Shown here: positions 44,801-55,729 of the stretch, piece after piece
Layout: each line of letters starts with the position of its first letter
How positions within the stretch are numbered: the stretch's first letter is position 1
Assembly (NCBI RefSeq): GCF_018873765.1
Contig: NC_057922.1
Coordinates: 17,993,563 to 18,057,562 of the forward strand
Direction: 5' to 3'
DNA from: Telopea speciosissima
Lineage: Eukaryota > Streptophyta > Magnoliopsida > Proteales > Proteaceae
DNA: 64,000 nt
Translations under genes and position numbers: made by a program
The notes under the pieces: model-generated
Databases searched by the model: none
Told to the model about the DNA's origin: nothing
What the model saw: the letters and a program-made list of their open reading frames with translations, nothing else

Positions 44801-47800
44801 AGAAGACTTACCAAGAGTCCTCTTCAGATCTAGATCCACATCCTGAGATTCATCCTTCTCAATCAGGTGACATTCTTTCTCCTCCATCTGTTTTGGACCT
44901 TCCTATTGCTATTAGGAAAGGGAAAAGAACTTGTACCAATCATATATCCCAGTTTATTTCCTATGATGCAATTTCTCCTACAGGACTTGCCTTTATTTCT
45001 CGCTCTTTCTCTGCTTCCATTCCCAAGAATGTCATTGATGCTATATCGACCCAAAGGAGACAAGCCAGCCTTCGAGGAGATGATGGCACTTGAGAAGAAT
45101 GGTACTTGGCAACTTGTTGACCTTCCCAAGGGACGTGTCCCGATTGGATGCAGATGGGTCTACACAATCAAGTATAAATCTGATGGCAGTATTGAGAGAT
45201 ACAAAGCAAGGTTGGTGGCCAAGGGGTACAGTCAAGTCTATGGAATTGACTACCAGGAGACATTTGCCCCTGTGGCCAAGCATAATTCAATAAGAGTTCT
45301 TTTATCCTTAGCTGCCAACAAAGATTGGCCCTTATATCAGTTGGATGTGAAGAATGCCTTCCTTTATGGTGATTTGGAAGAGGAAGTGTACATGCAAACT
45401 CCATCAGGCTTCAAGATGCCCTCAGCTGAAGGGAAAGTGTATCTCCTTAAGAAGGCTCTATATGGTCTCAAACAGTCACCAAAGGCATGATTTGAGCGCT
45501 TCCGACAGGCCATTCTGAAGAATGGATATTCCCAAAGCCAAGCTGATCATACTCTCTTTACCAAGCGGAGTAATGGTACTATCACAGCTCTCATTGGCTA
45601 TGTTGATGATATCGTGGTCGCAGGAGATGATACAGGTGAGATAGGTAAATTGAAGAGCTACTGGCACAGCAATTTGAGATCAAAGATCCGGGTCCTGAAG
45701 TACTTCTTAGGAATAGAAGTATCAAGGACGAAAGGGATCAACATATGTCGAGGAGGTTTACTCTTGACATTGTTGACAAAGACAGGGATGTTAGGTGCAA
45801 ACCAGCCTAGCTCTCCTATTGAGCGAGAATCATAAACTAGGAGAGGATTGTGGTCCCTCTCTTGTTGATGCGGGGAAGTATCAAAGGCTAGTGGGGAAAC
45901 TTATCTATCTCTCTATGACTCGGCCAGATATCTCTTATGCAGTGGGAGTTGTCAGTCAATTCATGCATGCTCCCAAGAGTGGCCATTTGGATGCTGTGTA
46001 TCGCATTCTAAGGTATTTGAAGTCCTCTCCAGGGAAAGGATTGTTGTATGCAAGGCACAACCACTTGAGAGTGGAAGGCTTCACAGATGCCGATTGAGCT
46101 AGTTCCATTACAGACAGGAGATCTACCTCCGGCTATTGTACCTTTGTGGGAGGTAACTTAGTCACATGGAGGAGCAAGAAACAGCATGTTGTGGCCAGAT
46201 CTAGTGCAGAGGCAAAATTTAGAGCTATGGCACATGGAGTGTGTGAGCTCATCTGGCTGAAAAGACTTGTTCAAGAACTGGGATTTGACATTGAAGGGCC
46301 CATGAGACTGTACTGTGACAACAAGGCTGCCATCAGTATTGCCCACAATCCTGTGCAACATGACCGGACTAAGCACATTGAGGTTGATAGGCATTTCATC
46401 AAGGAGAAGATAGACTCTAGTTGTATTTGTACTCCTTTTGTGAGGACTGGGGATCAGTTGGCAGATATCTTCACCAAAGCTCTTGGCTCTCCTCAGTTTA
46501 GTTCCTTCCTAAGCAAGCTGGGAATGCATGATATATTTTCTCCAGCTAGAGGGGGAGTGTTAGAAGTCATGTAATAGGGGTAGTTTAGGAACTAGTCTAT
46601 CACTAGTTGCCTTATTATGTAATTCTTCTATTTCTTATTTATTTCCCTTATACCTCCCTAGGGAGGTGGATGTAATTCCTATTAGTGATGATTAAATGAA
46701 TATATGGTGAATGGAGAAGTCTCTCCATTCACAATCGTTGCAGCCCAATACACTCTTCTCTCTTCTCTCTTGCTATCTTCTTCTTCCTCCAACCTCTTCC
46801 TTCTCTCTTCTTATTTCCTAAACCTATATTCTAACTCACACACCCCCCCAAAAAAAAGTTTGACTCTGATTAGATCCTTAGCGCAAGCGCTAAGTAGCAA
46901 GCTACCTTATGTAATGTAAAAAAAAAAAAAAACGATGAGCATAGCCGTCAAGTAGATTCAGACAGAAAAGCTAACATAGATGTTATGGATCTAAATTTTT
47001 TGAATTACATTCATGACTTAGATCAGGGAGTCTATCCATCTTCCATAAAGGAGCCGAATGAAATCAAAGCTCCCCCCCCCCCCCAACAAAAAAAGTCCTT
47101 TAAGTGCTTTCTGAGGATAAAAGATGAAACTGGCTGGCCCAATTAAAGTCCAGATACTTAGAAACCATTACTTTCTTATTATTAGCACTCTATTCAAAGC
47201 GCCCCCACCCCCCAAAAAACAAAAAAAAAAAGTCCTTTAAGTGCTTTCTGAGGATAAGAGATGAAACTGGCTGGCCCAATTAAAGTCCAGATACTTAGAA
47301 ACCATTACTTTCTTATTATTAGTAGTCTATTGTAAATCTTCAAGATGGAGTTTAAGAGGATCCTCAAAACACCATGTCATCAGAAAAGTACGTTGTTTCT
47401 AAGGCCCATCTCAAAACCAACACTTCAAATGAATACCAATTATAAATCATGACTCCCTTCCAAAGACAAGTTCCATAACTAGTTTTAACCTTGTTCAGCC
47501 TTCCAAAATTAACCAATCCATTTTTTGTGCCACCACAGTCCTCCAATGACTCATATCATCATTCTTCACAGCCATTTGTACAGCAAAGTTTTTTCCCCTG
47601 AGGAATCCTTTGGTTTCCCAATCCTCCATGTGCTTTTTCTTGAAAGAAACCCCAATCTACTTAATCATATTTCTGGACTTGAAAACCAATCCCCAAAGAA
47701 AATCACACCTCTAACTCCGGTATCGTAAGAAGAGGAAGAGAGTACATTTGGTGACTAGGCACCTAGCCTATTTTGAGATTTTGATTTCGACTTGGGTTTC

Positions 47801-50443
47801 AAACTGGGTCGAAACCAAAATAATGAAAATATTTCACTGTACGCTATGTTTCAATATTCTCTCTTTTATAAAACCTATTCTACACATAATTTAGTACTAG
47901 AAAACACAACATTCAATAAAAGCAATTGAAAACATGTATTAAGAATGAAGAACGACCATTTAATAGGGATTGCTATTTAAGCATGTTTACATATGTTTAA
48001 AGTATCAAATTAAAATATAAAAAAAGCTGGGAGTTTGGATTTGGTGGTGGCCATATCATCTTCTGCTTGAAGAATATCTCAAAGTTCATCACAACAGACC
48101 TATAGGTGGAAATTTGGCCAAAAGATGCTTCAATACCTTATGGAGAGTACACCCCATTTGGTCTACTAGATAGTTCTTTGGGTTTTGTGGTTTTTTGAGT
48201 TCTGTTCTGTTTTGGGGCTGCCCTTGGGATAATTTGTTGGGTATAATTTCAAGTACTACTAATAGTAAATTTCAGCTTATTCTTTATATCAGGTTTTCAA
48301 GGTTCTAAATAAAATTCTTTTTATTTCAAAACTAGTGCTCAAACTAAAGTCCCAAACCCACATCCTCTGACTTAATATAACTTTGGTCATGCTCATTATG
48401 GAGAGACAATATCTCTATCTCAGTGTTTCTATCTTCAAATAATTTTCGAAAGAGCATAACCCTTCTTCCCAACAAAACCATGCGCATCATGGAATGGGAC
48501 CCCTAGATATCAAATATTGATCTTGAAAAGAAGCAGAAGCTTTATTAACCATAGTTTTTCACTTACACACATTTTACACCACTCCTCAACAAAGATATGG
48601 AGCTCTTTAGGGTATGAACATTCAGTGATAGAGAAAAAAATGCTAAGATACATTTTTCAATTAAATATTATGCGAGACAACCCATCATAATAAGCATGAT
48701 CACTAATCAACTAGATCAGTTGACAGTAGAGGTATCAGGTATGGCCAACATGATAACAACCTGTTCTTCCTTGAGAATCTTTAGAATCAAGAGAAACAAC
48801 TGTAGATGCTAAGCTTATGACATCATCAATATCATCATATCTAGCAGCCTGTTAAATTAAAAAAAAAATAAATCAATGAAGTAATTAAATAATTTGCAGA
48901 TCAGTAACTTTTATGAGAACATATATCTATTGTCAAAACCATGGTTAAATAATCTTTAGATAGAGATTAGATTGTACAGTACAATGAAAAATATAGAAAG
49001 GCACAATGACGATGAAAATAGCAGATAGGTAAAGAAGTTAGGGTTTCCTCCTACTAACAAGCAACAGCAGGATTTAGAAGAATTCCATTACACCATCGTT
49101 CTCTTGCAATACACCAAGGGATTTTCTAAAAAAAAATCTTAGATCTCACTATCAGGTTGTTCAAGATCCCCCTCCTATCCTCCCTCCCTGCTTTTTAAGT
49201 TCCCAACTGCTGAAGTTTGGGCCCAGTGTGCTCCCTCTCTAAAATATAGTTTTTACGTACTAACAACCACATGGGACAAAATCCTAATTGTTGAAGATCT
49301 GTTAACCGGATGGTTCTTATTGGATGACTCCCATATGCATAAGCATTGTAGATAACAACCCCCATCTTTTTACTCATGTGATATGCTACCAAAGTTTAGG
49401 AAGGGATCTTAACTACAAATGAAAATATGTGGGGACTTATCAAAAGAGTATATATGAAGAGTGACACCATCTGGAATTGGTAGACTTTTGAAGGAATTGC
49501 ATTCATGTGCTTTAAAGACTAGGCAAGCCAGATAGTGGAGGTTAGTTCAGCTACAGTATCATGGTCCCCCTAGAGGGAAGGAAAGCCGTGCACCTTTGAG
49601 GAAGCTGCTCAATAAGTTAAAGAAAATCAGTGTATATCTCATTATTGCTAGCAATTGTTGGTAAACCAAAAAGTTGAAGGTAATTTCTGTCTCTTTGAGA
49701 GATGGCCTTCAGCCATTCTGTGAGAGCTCCAGAGGCGATAAAATCATAATATTTTGAAGAATAAGAACCTTTAACAAATAATGTTGTTTCTGAATTAAAT
49801 GTCTCCACATTTACTTGGGTAACTATTTGATGCAACGGAGAATTTCACTGTATCATTAGATGATATACCAAACGACAAGATAACTAGCCAAAAAACCACC
49901 AAATGCAGGTTATTGGCACAACAAGAAGCAGCTGTTCATCAGTAAACAAGATCAACTAATAAGAATTCCAATATCCACACCAACTGTATGTAAATATTCC
50001 TCACAAGCAAAAACTCAAAGAAGGACGAAAACATAAGCCAAAACGAGCTTCAGTGCTTAACGATTTAGAAACTCAAGAATCTTGTTGCGCCATTTGAAAT
50101 CATGGCAGATTCAGGCAACTCCATTGCTCACTCTCAACCGAGATTTTAACGAAAAGTACACGCTATGGATAATCTCACAACAAATTGCCAGTGACCCATA
50201 ACATACAATTCAACATAATACCTCTTTGTACTTCTATATATCAAAATTGTCCAGCAATATATACTGTTTAGCTTGAACTCAAATATTCCGCTGACTAGGA
50301 AGAGCAACAAAGGCCACGTCAACTACAACACCTCAAAAACAAGTCTTTATGTGTAACTGTACCTCAAGCAATGCCTCCACGTTATCAGGCGTCGTCGCCT
50401 CGTGTTCTGGTTGATGGGCGGTGTTGGCTTCGTCCATTCCCAT
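38893..50443 (-). CDS. Small ankyrin-repeat protein, six exons, giant intron 2
   Basis: Exons on the minus strand: 50363-50443, 48761-48848, 40127-40191, 39247-39315, 39123-39172, 38893-39004. They join in phase with GT-AG borders to 465 nt, or 154 aa. The N-terminus (MGMDEANTAHQPEHEATTPD) is acidic. The body holds ankyrin repeats: GRTALHMAAANGHIDIVEYL, NTALHWACLNGHIEVVKNLI and a last repeat EKTPMDEAVSRGKMEVIDAI. The C-terminus is AAVAQVELNEVRVS. Ankyrin repeats bind proteins; no catalytic domain is present. Plants have short proteins of this type annotated as P16F5.05c/YAR1-like, but the role is unknown to me. An in-frame upstream ATG at 50521 would add 26 residues; the inner start resembles the expected N-terminus better. 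Intron 2 (40192-48760) is 8.57 kb long and holds a complete Copia element. A decayed duplicate lies at 25700-31110. Confidence 0.85.
39955..40005 (+). repeat. SINE/RTE-like tail: AAGGCTGAGTTGAGTTG
   Basis: CCCACTGAGTTGGGGCAAGG followed by GAGTTGAGTTGAGTTG resembles the simple-repeat 3' tail of small plant retroposons. Only the tail is present, in intron 3 of the ankyrin gene. Confidence 0.3.
40976..41247 (+). repeat. 5' LTR of the intronic Copia element
   Basis: It begins TGTTAGAAGTCATG and ends ATATTCTAACT, followed at once by the primer binding site. Confidence 0.9.
41248..41259 (+). other. Primer binding site, Met-tRNA type
   Basis: TGGTATCAAAGC has one mismatch to the usual plant TGGTATCAGAGC site and abuts the 5' LTR. 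Confidence 0.85.
42157..43281 (+). pseudogene. Copia gag with one internal stop
   Basis: The frame starts at 42172 or at the ATG at 42157. It contains the conserved LDGTNYLDWSHSVRLSLRSK segment, a TAG at about 42559 (after AKVY), then LHQRIHSLKQGDNTISEYYS in the same frame. The zinc knuckle CDHCGRIGHTKDRC (CX2CX4HX4C) lies at about 43012-43056. Another TAG at 43279 separates gag from protease. Function in this lineage: capsid protein and RNA packaging. Confidence 0.85.
43282..44601 (+). pseudogene. Copia protease and integrase
   Basis: The frame continues in phase after the TAG with SWVIDSAATDHMTG (protease, where DSG/DSGA is usual). The pre-integrase MLWHRRLGHPS and CETCMFAKH follow, then the integrase core: HTDVWGP (first D), IVHSDKGG (second D, usually SDNG) and QNGVAERKNRH (catalytic E). 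It ends at a TAG at about 44599 after GENYGSE, before the usual linker to RT. Confidence 0.88.
44680..46574 (+). pseudogene. Copia reverse transcriptase and RNase H, several breaks
   Basis: The linker frame (44680-45093) is out of phase with RT. RT begins about 45050 (EKNGTWQLVDLPKG, RYKARLVAKGYSQVYGIDY, QLDVKNAFLYGDLEEEVYMQ). The catalytic YVDDIVVAGDD is intact at about 45600. A TGA replaces a tryptophan codon at 45487 (SPKA-stop-FERF). Frameshifts occur near 45660-45830. RNase H follows (MTRPDISYAVGVVSQFMHAP, a TGA at about 46096 after FTDAD, then TSGYCTFVGGNLVTWRSKKQ and QLADIFTKALG). Confidence 0.88.
46558..46836 (+). repeat. 3' LTR of the intronic Copia element
   Basis: Nearly identical to the 5' LTR. 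It carries an extra TCTTCTC unit near 46760 and about five substitutions, indicating a relatively recent insertion. Confidence 0.9.
46842..48760. other. Remaining part of ankyrin intron 2
   Basis: It contains poly(A)/poly(C) runs, a tandem duplication (separate entry) and a stretch near 48500-48700 that is shared with the ankyrin pseudogene intron. No other gene was recognised; the short frames at 47364-47728 have no motifs. Confidence 0.5.
47080..47331 (+). repeat. Tandem duplication, ~140-bp period
   Basis: The unit from AAAAAGTCCTTTAAGTGC to ACTTTCTTATTATTAG occurs at 47090-47185 and 47230-47322 with almost no differences, so the duplication is recent. Each copy is preceded by a C-run and an A-run. 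Confidence 0.85.
48849..50362. other. Intron 1 of the ankyrin gene
   Basis: No repeats or genes were recognised. The short minus-strand frames at 49195-49392 and 49617-49835 have no motif. Confidence 0.5.
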
Positions 50444-50691
50444 AAGCTCTGATTTAAGCAAGGGGTGATCTCCTCGAGAGATGCTTTGGCCTAGCAGAGT
50501 TGAAACTTGAAAGCGGTGCACCTTGGGTCGGCTTAAATTGAAGTGTTCAAACTCAAACCGGAGGTCTGACCGTTTTGGCCTGATGAACGACCGGTTGATG
50601 GTCCGGCCGTTTTATCAGGAGAGAGCGAACAGATTCACGTTCACCCATTACAGAGGAAGTTAAAACGGTTGAGCAAGAACGAGCAGAAGCT
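50444..50691. promoter_or_regulatory. Shared 248-bp divergent promoter region (ankyrin gene / DYW-PPR gene)
   Basis: The ankyrin start codon (50443, minus) and the PPR start codon (50692, plus) are separated by only 248 bp. This stretch must hold both 5' leaders and core promoters, so it is likely bidirectional. No TATA box is obvious, which is common for plant housekeeping pairs. Regulation itself is an inference. Confidence 0.55.
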
Positions 50692-52598
50692 ATGAGCGAA
50701 CAGCTCTGTCTAGCCTTATTGAGAGATTGCAGAACCCTGAACGGCCTCAAGCAGATTCACGCCTTCGCTTTTAAAACTGGACTAGAAAGGGACCCTTTTA
50801 TTGCTGGGAAGTTTCTCCTCCTCTCTTCTGTCTCCATCTCCAATGCTCTCGATTACGCTCGCCGTCTCCTACTTCATATCCCTTCACCAGATGTTTTCAT
50901 GTACAACACCTTTATCAGAGGACTCTCTGAATCCGAGACCCCTCAGAGTTCCCTCCTTACATACATCAATATGTGTCGGAGAAGGACGACAACCCCTGAT
51001 AGCTTCACCTTCGCTTTCATTCTTAAAGCCACTGCGAATTACAAGTCCCTCACTGCCGGAGTTCAACTCCATTGTCAATCTTTAATCCATGGCCTCGATA
51101 CCCACCTCTTCGTTCGAACAACCCTCATCAGTATGTACGCAGAATGTGGATGCATTGTATCGATGAATTGCACCAACCAAATATTGTTGCTTGGAATGCA
51201 ATTGTTACTGCTTGTTTTAGGTGCTCAGACATAAAGGGTGCAGAGATTACCTTTAAGCAGATGCCGTTCCAGAATTTGACGTCATGGAATGTCATGCTTG
51301 CTGGGTACATGAAAGCGGGCGAGCTGGACCTTGCGAGAAGTACTTTTGCTGACATGCCTGTGAAAGATTCAGTCTCTTGGAGTACCATGATTATTGGGTT
51401 TGCTCATAATGGTTGTTTAGATGAGGCTTTTAGGTCTTTCAGAGAGCTGTGGCGATTGGGGATGAGGCCTAATGAGGTGAGCCTGACTGGGGTCCTCTCT
51501 GCATGTGCACAGGCAGGTGCTTTTGAGTTTGGGAAGATCTTGCATGGGTACATAGAGAAGGTAGGCTATAATTGGATTGTTTCAGTGAGTAATGCACTCT
51601 TAGATACATATGCGAAATGTGGGCATGTAAAAATGGCTCGTTTGTTATTTGATCGGATGATTGAAAAGAGTATTGTTTCGTGGACTTCAATGATGGCTGG
51701 GTTTGCAATGCATGGTTATGGTGAGGAAGCAATACAACTCTTTCACGAGATGGAGGAGTCTGGAATCAGGCCTGATGGAATTTCTTTCATTTCAATCTTG
51801 TATGCTTGTAGCCATGCTGGAATGATTGAACAAGGATGTAGGTATTTTAACAAAATGGAGGAGACATATGGGATAGAACCATCCATAGAACATTATGGAT
51901 GCATGGTCGACCTATATGGCCGGGCTGGTCTTCTTCATGAGGCTTACAAATTTATAAATGGAATGCCAATCGAAGCAACCGCAGTTATTTGGCGAACCCT
52001 TCTTGGGGCATGCAGTATCCATGGGAATGTCAGATTGGCTGAGAAAGTGAAGGAGAGACTTTTTGAACTTGAACCTGACAACTCTGGTGATCATGTTCTT
52101 TTGTCAAACATCTATGCTGTTGCAGGGAAATGGAAGGATGTCATCATGGTAAGAAGGTCAATGGCTGATCGTAATATTAAGAAGGCACCTGGTTGGAGCA
52201 TGATTGAGGTTGACAAGGTCATGTACAGTTTCATGGTGGGGGAAGGACTAAATGAGGTTACAAAGGAGGCTTATGAGAAGCTTGGGGAGATAATGCTGAG
52301 ACTCAAGGTTGAAGGAGGTTACATCCCGGAGGTTGGGAGTGTTTTGCATGATATAGAAGATGAAGAAAAAGAAGATGCAGTTTCTAGGCACAGTGAGAAA
52401 CTTGCAGTTGCTTTTGGGATTTCAAGACTCTGTCAGGAAAGCGTCATTAGAATCGTGAAGAATTTGAGGGTATGCAAGGACTGCCATATTGTGATGAAGC
52501 TGATATCAAAGGTGTACGGACGGGAAATTGTTGTGAGGGACCGAAGTCGGTTTCATTCTTTCAGAGATGGCTCCTGTTCATGCAGAGATTACTGGTGA
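50692..52598 (+). pseudogene. DYW-class PPR protein, At1g74630-like, broken by one frameshift
   Basis: The first frame (50692 to about 51155) encodes MSEQLCLALLRDCRTLNGLK, PLS-type PPR motifs and [10 protein letters not shown]. The second frame (from about 51155 to the stop at 52598) resumes at [19 protein letters not shown]. It continues through PPR motifs, the E domain and a complete DYW domain: [10 protein letters not shown] (HxE zinc site), [10 protein letters not shown] (CxxCH) and terminal [13 protein letters not shown] proteins carry out C-to-U RNA editing in organelles. The order of motifs resembles Arabidopsis At1g74630. At the junction about 16 nt expected between GC-IVS and DEL appear to be missing, which shifts the frame by one. 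No intron borders explain it. The rest is fully open, so the break is recent, or is a sequence error. Confidence 0.8.
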
Positions 52599-53554
52599 TG
52601 ACATTTTTTCTTCTTCTATTTTGCCTCTTTCTTTAAAGTGGCATTGGCTTCCGTAGGCTGAACAAATTTCAGATGTCAGCTCCTAAATCACAATGACAAG
52701 CAAGGATGAGGATGGATTAGACAGGAAATATAGATGTGGTGGTTTGGATGGCTACCATACTCTGATTTAGTTCACTGTTCTTTGGTTACTCACCAGACAA
52801 CAAAAAATTATCCAAGACTCAGTTTTCTCGTCTTCCAGAATTTTGCGACAGAGATGCTATTATAGAACTCTATACTGGGACAGGCTACCAACTTATATAT
52901 GTTTGGCTATGGCACTCGGTCGGTCTGATCATTGCATTGTTTGCTGCTGGTGCTTACTCAAGTTCATGGCTTGAGCTTGGATGGCAGTCCTAGGATTTTC
53001 ACATATTGATGACAAGAACCTGTCCTATTTGTTGCTTAATTAAAGGGATAAGAACATCTGTTTAACCCCCATAGTGGGCAGTTTACTTCTCAATATCTTG
53101 GATCTTATCAAACCCAAATACTTCCTAATGAATGAAAGAGGTGATCACATGAGAATGCAAGGTCTGTTTCATGAGTATACTGGCCAGAATGCTAACATGC
53201 TGTGAGTCGTATCAACAACTACATGTTTACAGTTCAGGCACCCTAATTAATCTTGGTGTGGTGGTATTAAATGGTCACAGAAACATTATCAACGCAGAGT
53301 ATTTCAGATACACAACACAGCTCCCATTGGTTGTTTACATCCTTGGTTTCTTTCCAAGCCTGGTGTTAACTAGCAGGTTCATATCAAGTGTTGCTGCAAC
53401 ATGGACATGCTGTACCCTTAATTTTTGTTATTTCCTGCAGAAGAAGTATGAGCTAAGTGAATAATAAGAATGAGAATTAAAGGATAATCACCCCATCTGT
53501 TCTCCAGTGGTTTAGCAAAGACCAAGTCATGTTATGAGGACTTGAGGCATATTT
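52599..53554. other. 3' flank of the DYW-PPR gene
   Basis: No gene was recognised. The frame 53171-53464 (97 aa) lacks family features. Confidence 0.4.
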
Positions 53555-53835
53555 GGCTAAGCTTATAATGTTTCAACTTATGGGCTTCCAGAAGCCAGCT
53601 TCTAAGATGCAAGAAAGTGGATCTGATTGGTGTGTCAGTTTGGATTCTTGTCCACCAAGAAGCTGTTGGGTGGGTGGGGGGCGGGGGGGAAGAGCTTTTG
53701 GGCCTCTCAAGCTGGAGGCTGTAAAGATTCTAAACTGATTCACCTGGTTGGATCCACCTCTTTGCCTCCTAGAAGCTAGCTTCCAAAAGCCCGTAAGCAG
53801 AAGCCTAATAAGGTCCTTCAAACAGGCACTCAGCA
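53555..53835. mobile_element. Foldback MITE-like element
   Basis: The left arm (GCTTATAATG... ATGGGCTTCCAGAAGCC ... AAAGTGGATC, about 53560-53650) pairs with the right arm (GGATCCACCTC ... GCTTCCAAAAGCCCGTAAGC, about 53735-53808). Similarity runs over about 75 bp with mismatches. A G-rich segment (53669-53691) lies in the loop. The borders CATATTTGGCTAAG and CCTTCAAACAGGC look like hAT-MITE ends, but no clean target duplication was seen. Confidence 0.6.
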
Positions 53836-54237
53836 TAAGTTAATCTAGAGAAGTGGGTAGACAACCAAAACATAGGCTTTGATTATTGGATAACTCGCTC
53901 CAAAATGAATGATGGAGATCCAATTTGGAGAATCTAATTTGCTTGCCGGCACTTAAATAGGACTCTTGATTTATCTCTCAAAATAAATTTTCACTAATAT
54001 CCATTTGTTGCAAAGGAAAAAATTTTGTAGAAATTTGCTTGAAGTGGTTTTATTTTGTTGTTGCCATTTGTCCTTTTATGAACTGACAAGAAATATAGGT
54101 AGGCATGGATGAATCAAGAAAGAACCAAACTATGTGATGGGGTTGATGTCCTCTATAGGTGCGAATTATGTCATGGATGAAAAAGGCACCATTGAAATCT
54201 GTACAATTTCCTTATGATGGGGTGGCATATTCTATGG
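53836..54237. other. Intergenic, nothing recognised
   Basis: Ordinary AT-rich sequence without repeats or open frames of note. Confidence 0.4.
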
Positions 54238-54251
54238 GGTTGAAATTGTAT

Positions 54252-54878
54252 TTTTTTTATTTTTTTTTAAACCCGAAAATTCTCTAAGACCCGGGCCGGC
54301 CCCTAGGATTTTATTAGAATAACCAAAACCAAACATTACACGGGGGGACATAGCCCACCTTACCCCAAACCCAAGATACATAACACATCACTCACTCGAC
54401 CGCTCCAGCAAAGAAAGAAACCCCACCCAAACAAACTACAAACGAAACACAGACAGCCCAGTCTTATCCTCTCTAACAGTACGAGAGAGGTTAGGTGGGA
54501 GTTCACCATGTGTCAGAAAAACACTATTTCCTTGAGTAACACAGGCCCAATTTGCTAAATAGTCTGACGCACGATTACTCTCTCTAAAAGAGAACGCCAC
54601 ATTGGCACCTAATGCCTCCACCAGCTGTATTACCTCTTCAAACCAGTACCAGCACTTCCACACCTCGCACCTCTTCGAACATATATACTGCACTATAGCC
54701 TTGGAGTCCGAGTTGACAAGGCAGCCCTGTAATCCCAACCTATCACATAGGCGCAACCCATCCAGCATCGCCCTCAATTCAGCTTCAGTATTAGAACAAT
54801 GGCCATAATAATTGAAAAAATGCCATGACCAGGTTACCCTCCTGATTGCGGATAATCCCACCCCCACCACTTAAGCCT
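54252..54878 (-). mobile_element. 5'-truncated LINE with RNase H and 14-bp TSD
   Basis: GGTTGAAATTGTAT occurs at 54238-54251 and again at 54879-54892, and a T-rich run (poly(A) of the minus strand) starts directly after the left copy. The minus-strand frame 54870-54436 reads YYGHCSNTEAELRAMLDGLR, CLVNSDSKAIVQYI and FSFRESNRASDYLANWA, an RVT_3 RNase H with the E and D metal-binding positions visible. Upstream GGGGIIRNQEGNLVMAFFQL belongs to the same domain in another frame. The insertion is 627 bp. Confidence 0.88.
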
Positions 54879-54892
54879 GGTTGAAATTGTAT

Positions 54893-55729
54893 CTTAGTCA
54901 AAGGTATTCCCACTTTTTTTTTTTGTTGAAAAGTAACATCCAAAAAATAAAATTTGAACTTATTTTCTGCATTTCCATAAAAGTTCCATAGCACTAAAAC
55001 ATGTACAATTTCCTTTTTGCCATCTGGATAATTCTTGTAATATATTTTCATTAAAACAAATAGAAAAAATTAAAAGTATTTGTTAGGCAGTAAGGCTCCA
55101 TTTGTTTCGATGAAAATTTTTACAAGATTTGTCTAAAAACCACGAAAGAATTATTGTGAATGTAAAGAATAACTCAAAATATTTACTGAAATATAAATTG
55201 GGCATTTCATTCACAAAAATATGTCTAACATAGTAGCATTGGGTGCATATATATATAATAAAATATTAGAATTTACATATTATGTATAGAAAAAGGGAAA
55301 AAAAAAACTTTATTCAAGAGCGTAGAGTCTGTTAGTGCCTCCCTATGTCTATCTCTCTCTTCTCCCATTATGAGATGACATATCTGTCCTTCTGTTGTGG
55401 GAGGAGAGAGATAACTCTGTGCTAGCATATGATACATAGAGAACTCAATCCCATTAAAAATAAAAAATAAAACATTCATATATTAAATCATTTTTTTTTT
55501 GTTGATGCATTACTTTACAATAGAGAGTGGTTGGAGTCGCCTTGTTTACAAATGTTATGCACAGCCCACATGGAATTTTGGGTTTTTTAGGCAAAATTTG
55601 CTGAAATGTCCAAACCCTGTTTTATTTCAAAATGATTTATATTATGAAATGCAAATCTTAAACCATCCAATTGGACTGACTTCTGATCCAATATTTTTTT
55701 AAGGAAAACAAAAACAAAATTTGGTCATG
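54893..55729. other. Intergenic, nothing recognised
   Basis: AT-rich DNA with homopolymer runs. No motif. Confidence 0.4.

Larger units (their letters stand above)
40976..46836 (+). mobile_element. Copia LTR retrotransposon, near-complete, in intron 2 of the ankyrin gene
   Basis: LTRs lie at 40976-41247 (272 bp) and 46558-46836 (279 bp). They differ at about five bases plus one 7-bp insertion in the right copy. A perfect CACAC target duplication flanks the element (40971-40975 and 46837-46841). The primer binding site TGGTATCAAAGC (41248-41259) directly follows the 5' LTR, and the purine tract GCTAGAGGGGGAG directly precedes the 3' LTR. Gene order gag, protease, integrase, RT, RNase H is that of Copia. 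Several stops and frameshifts make it nonautonomous. It is antisense to the host gene. Both LTRs end in ...TTCTAACT instead of the usual CA. Confidence 0.93.
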
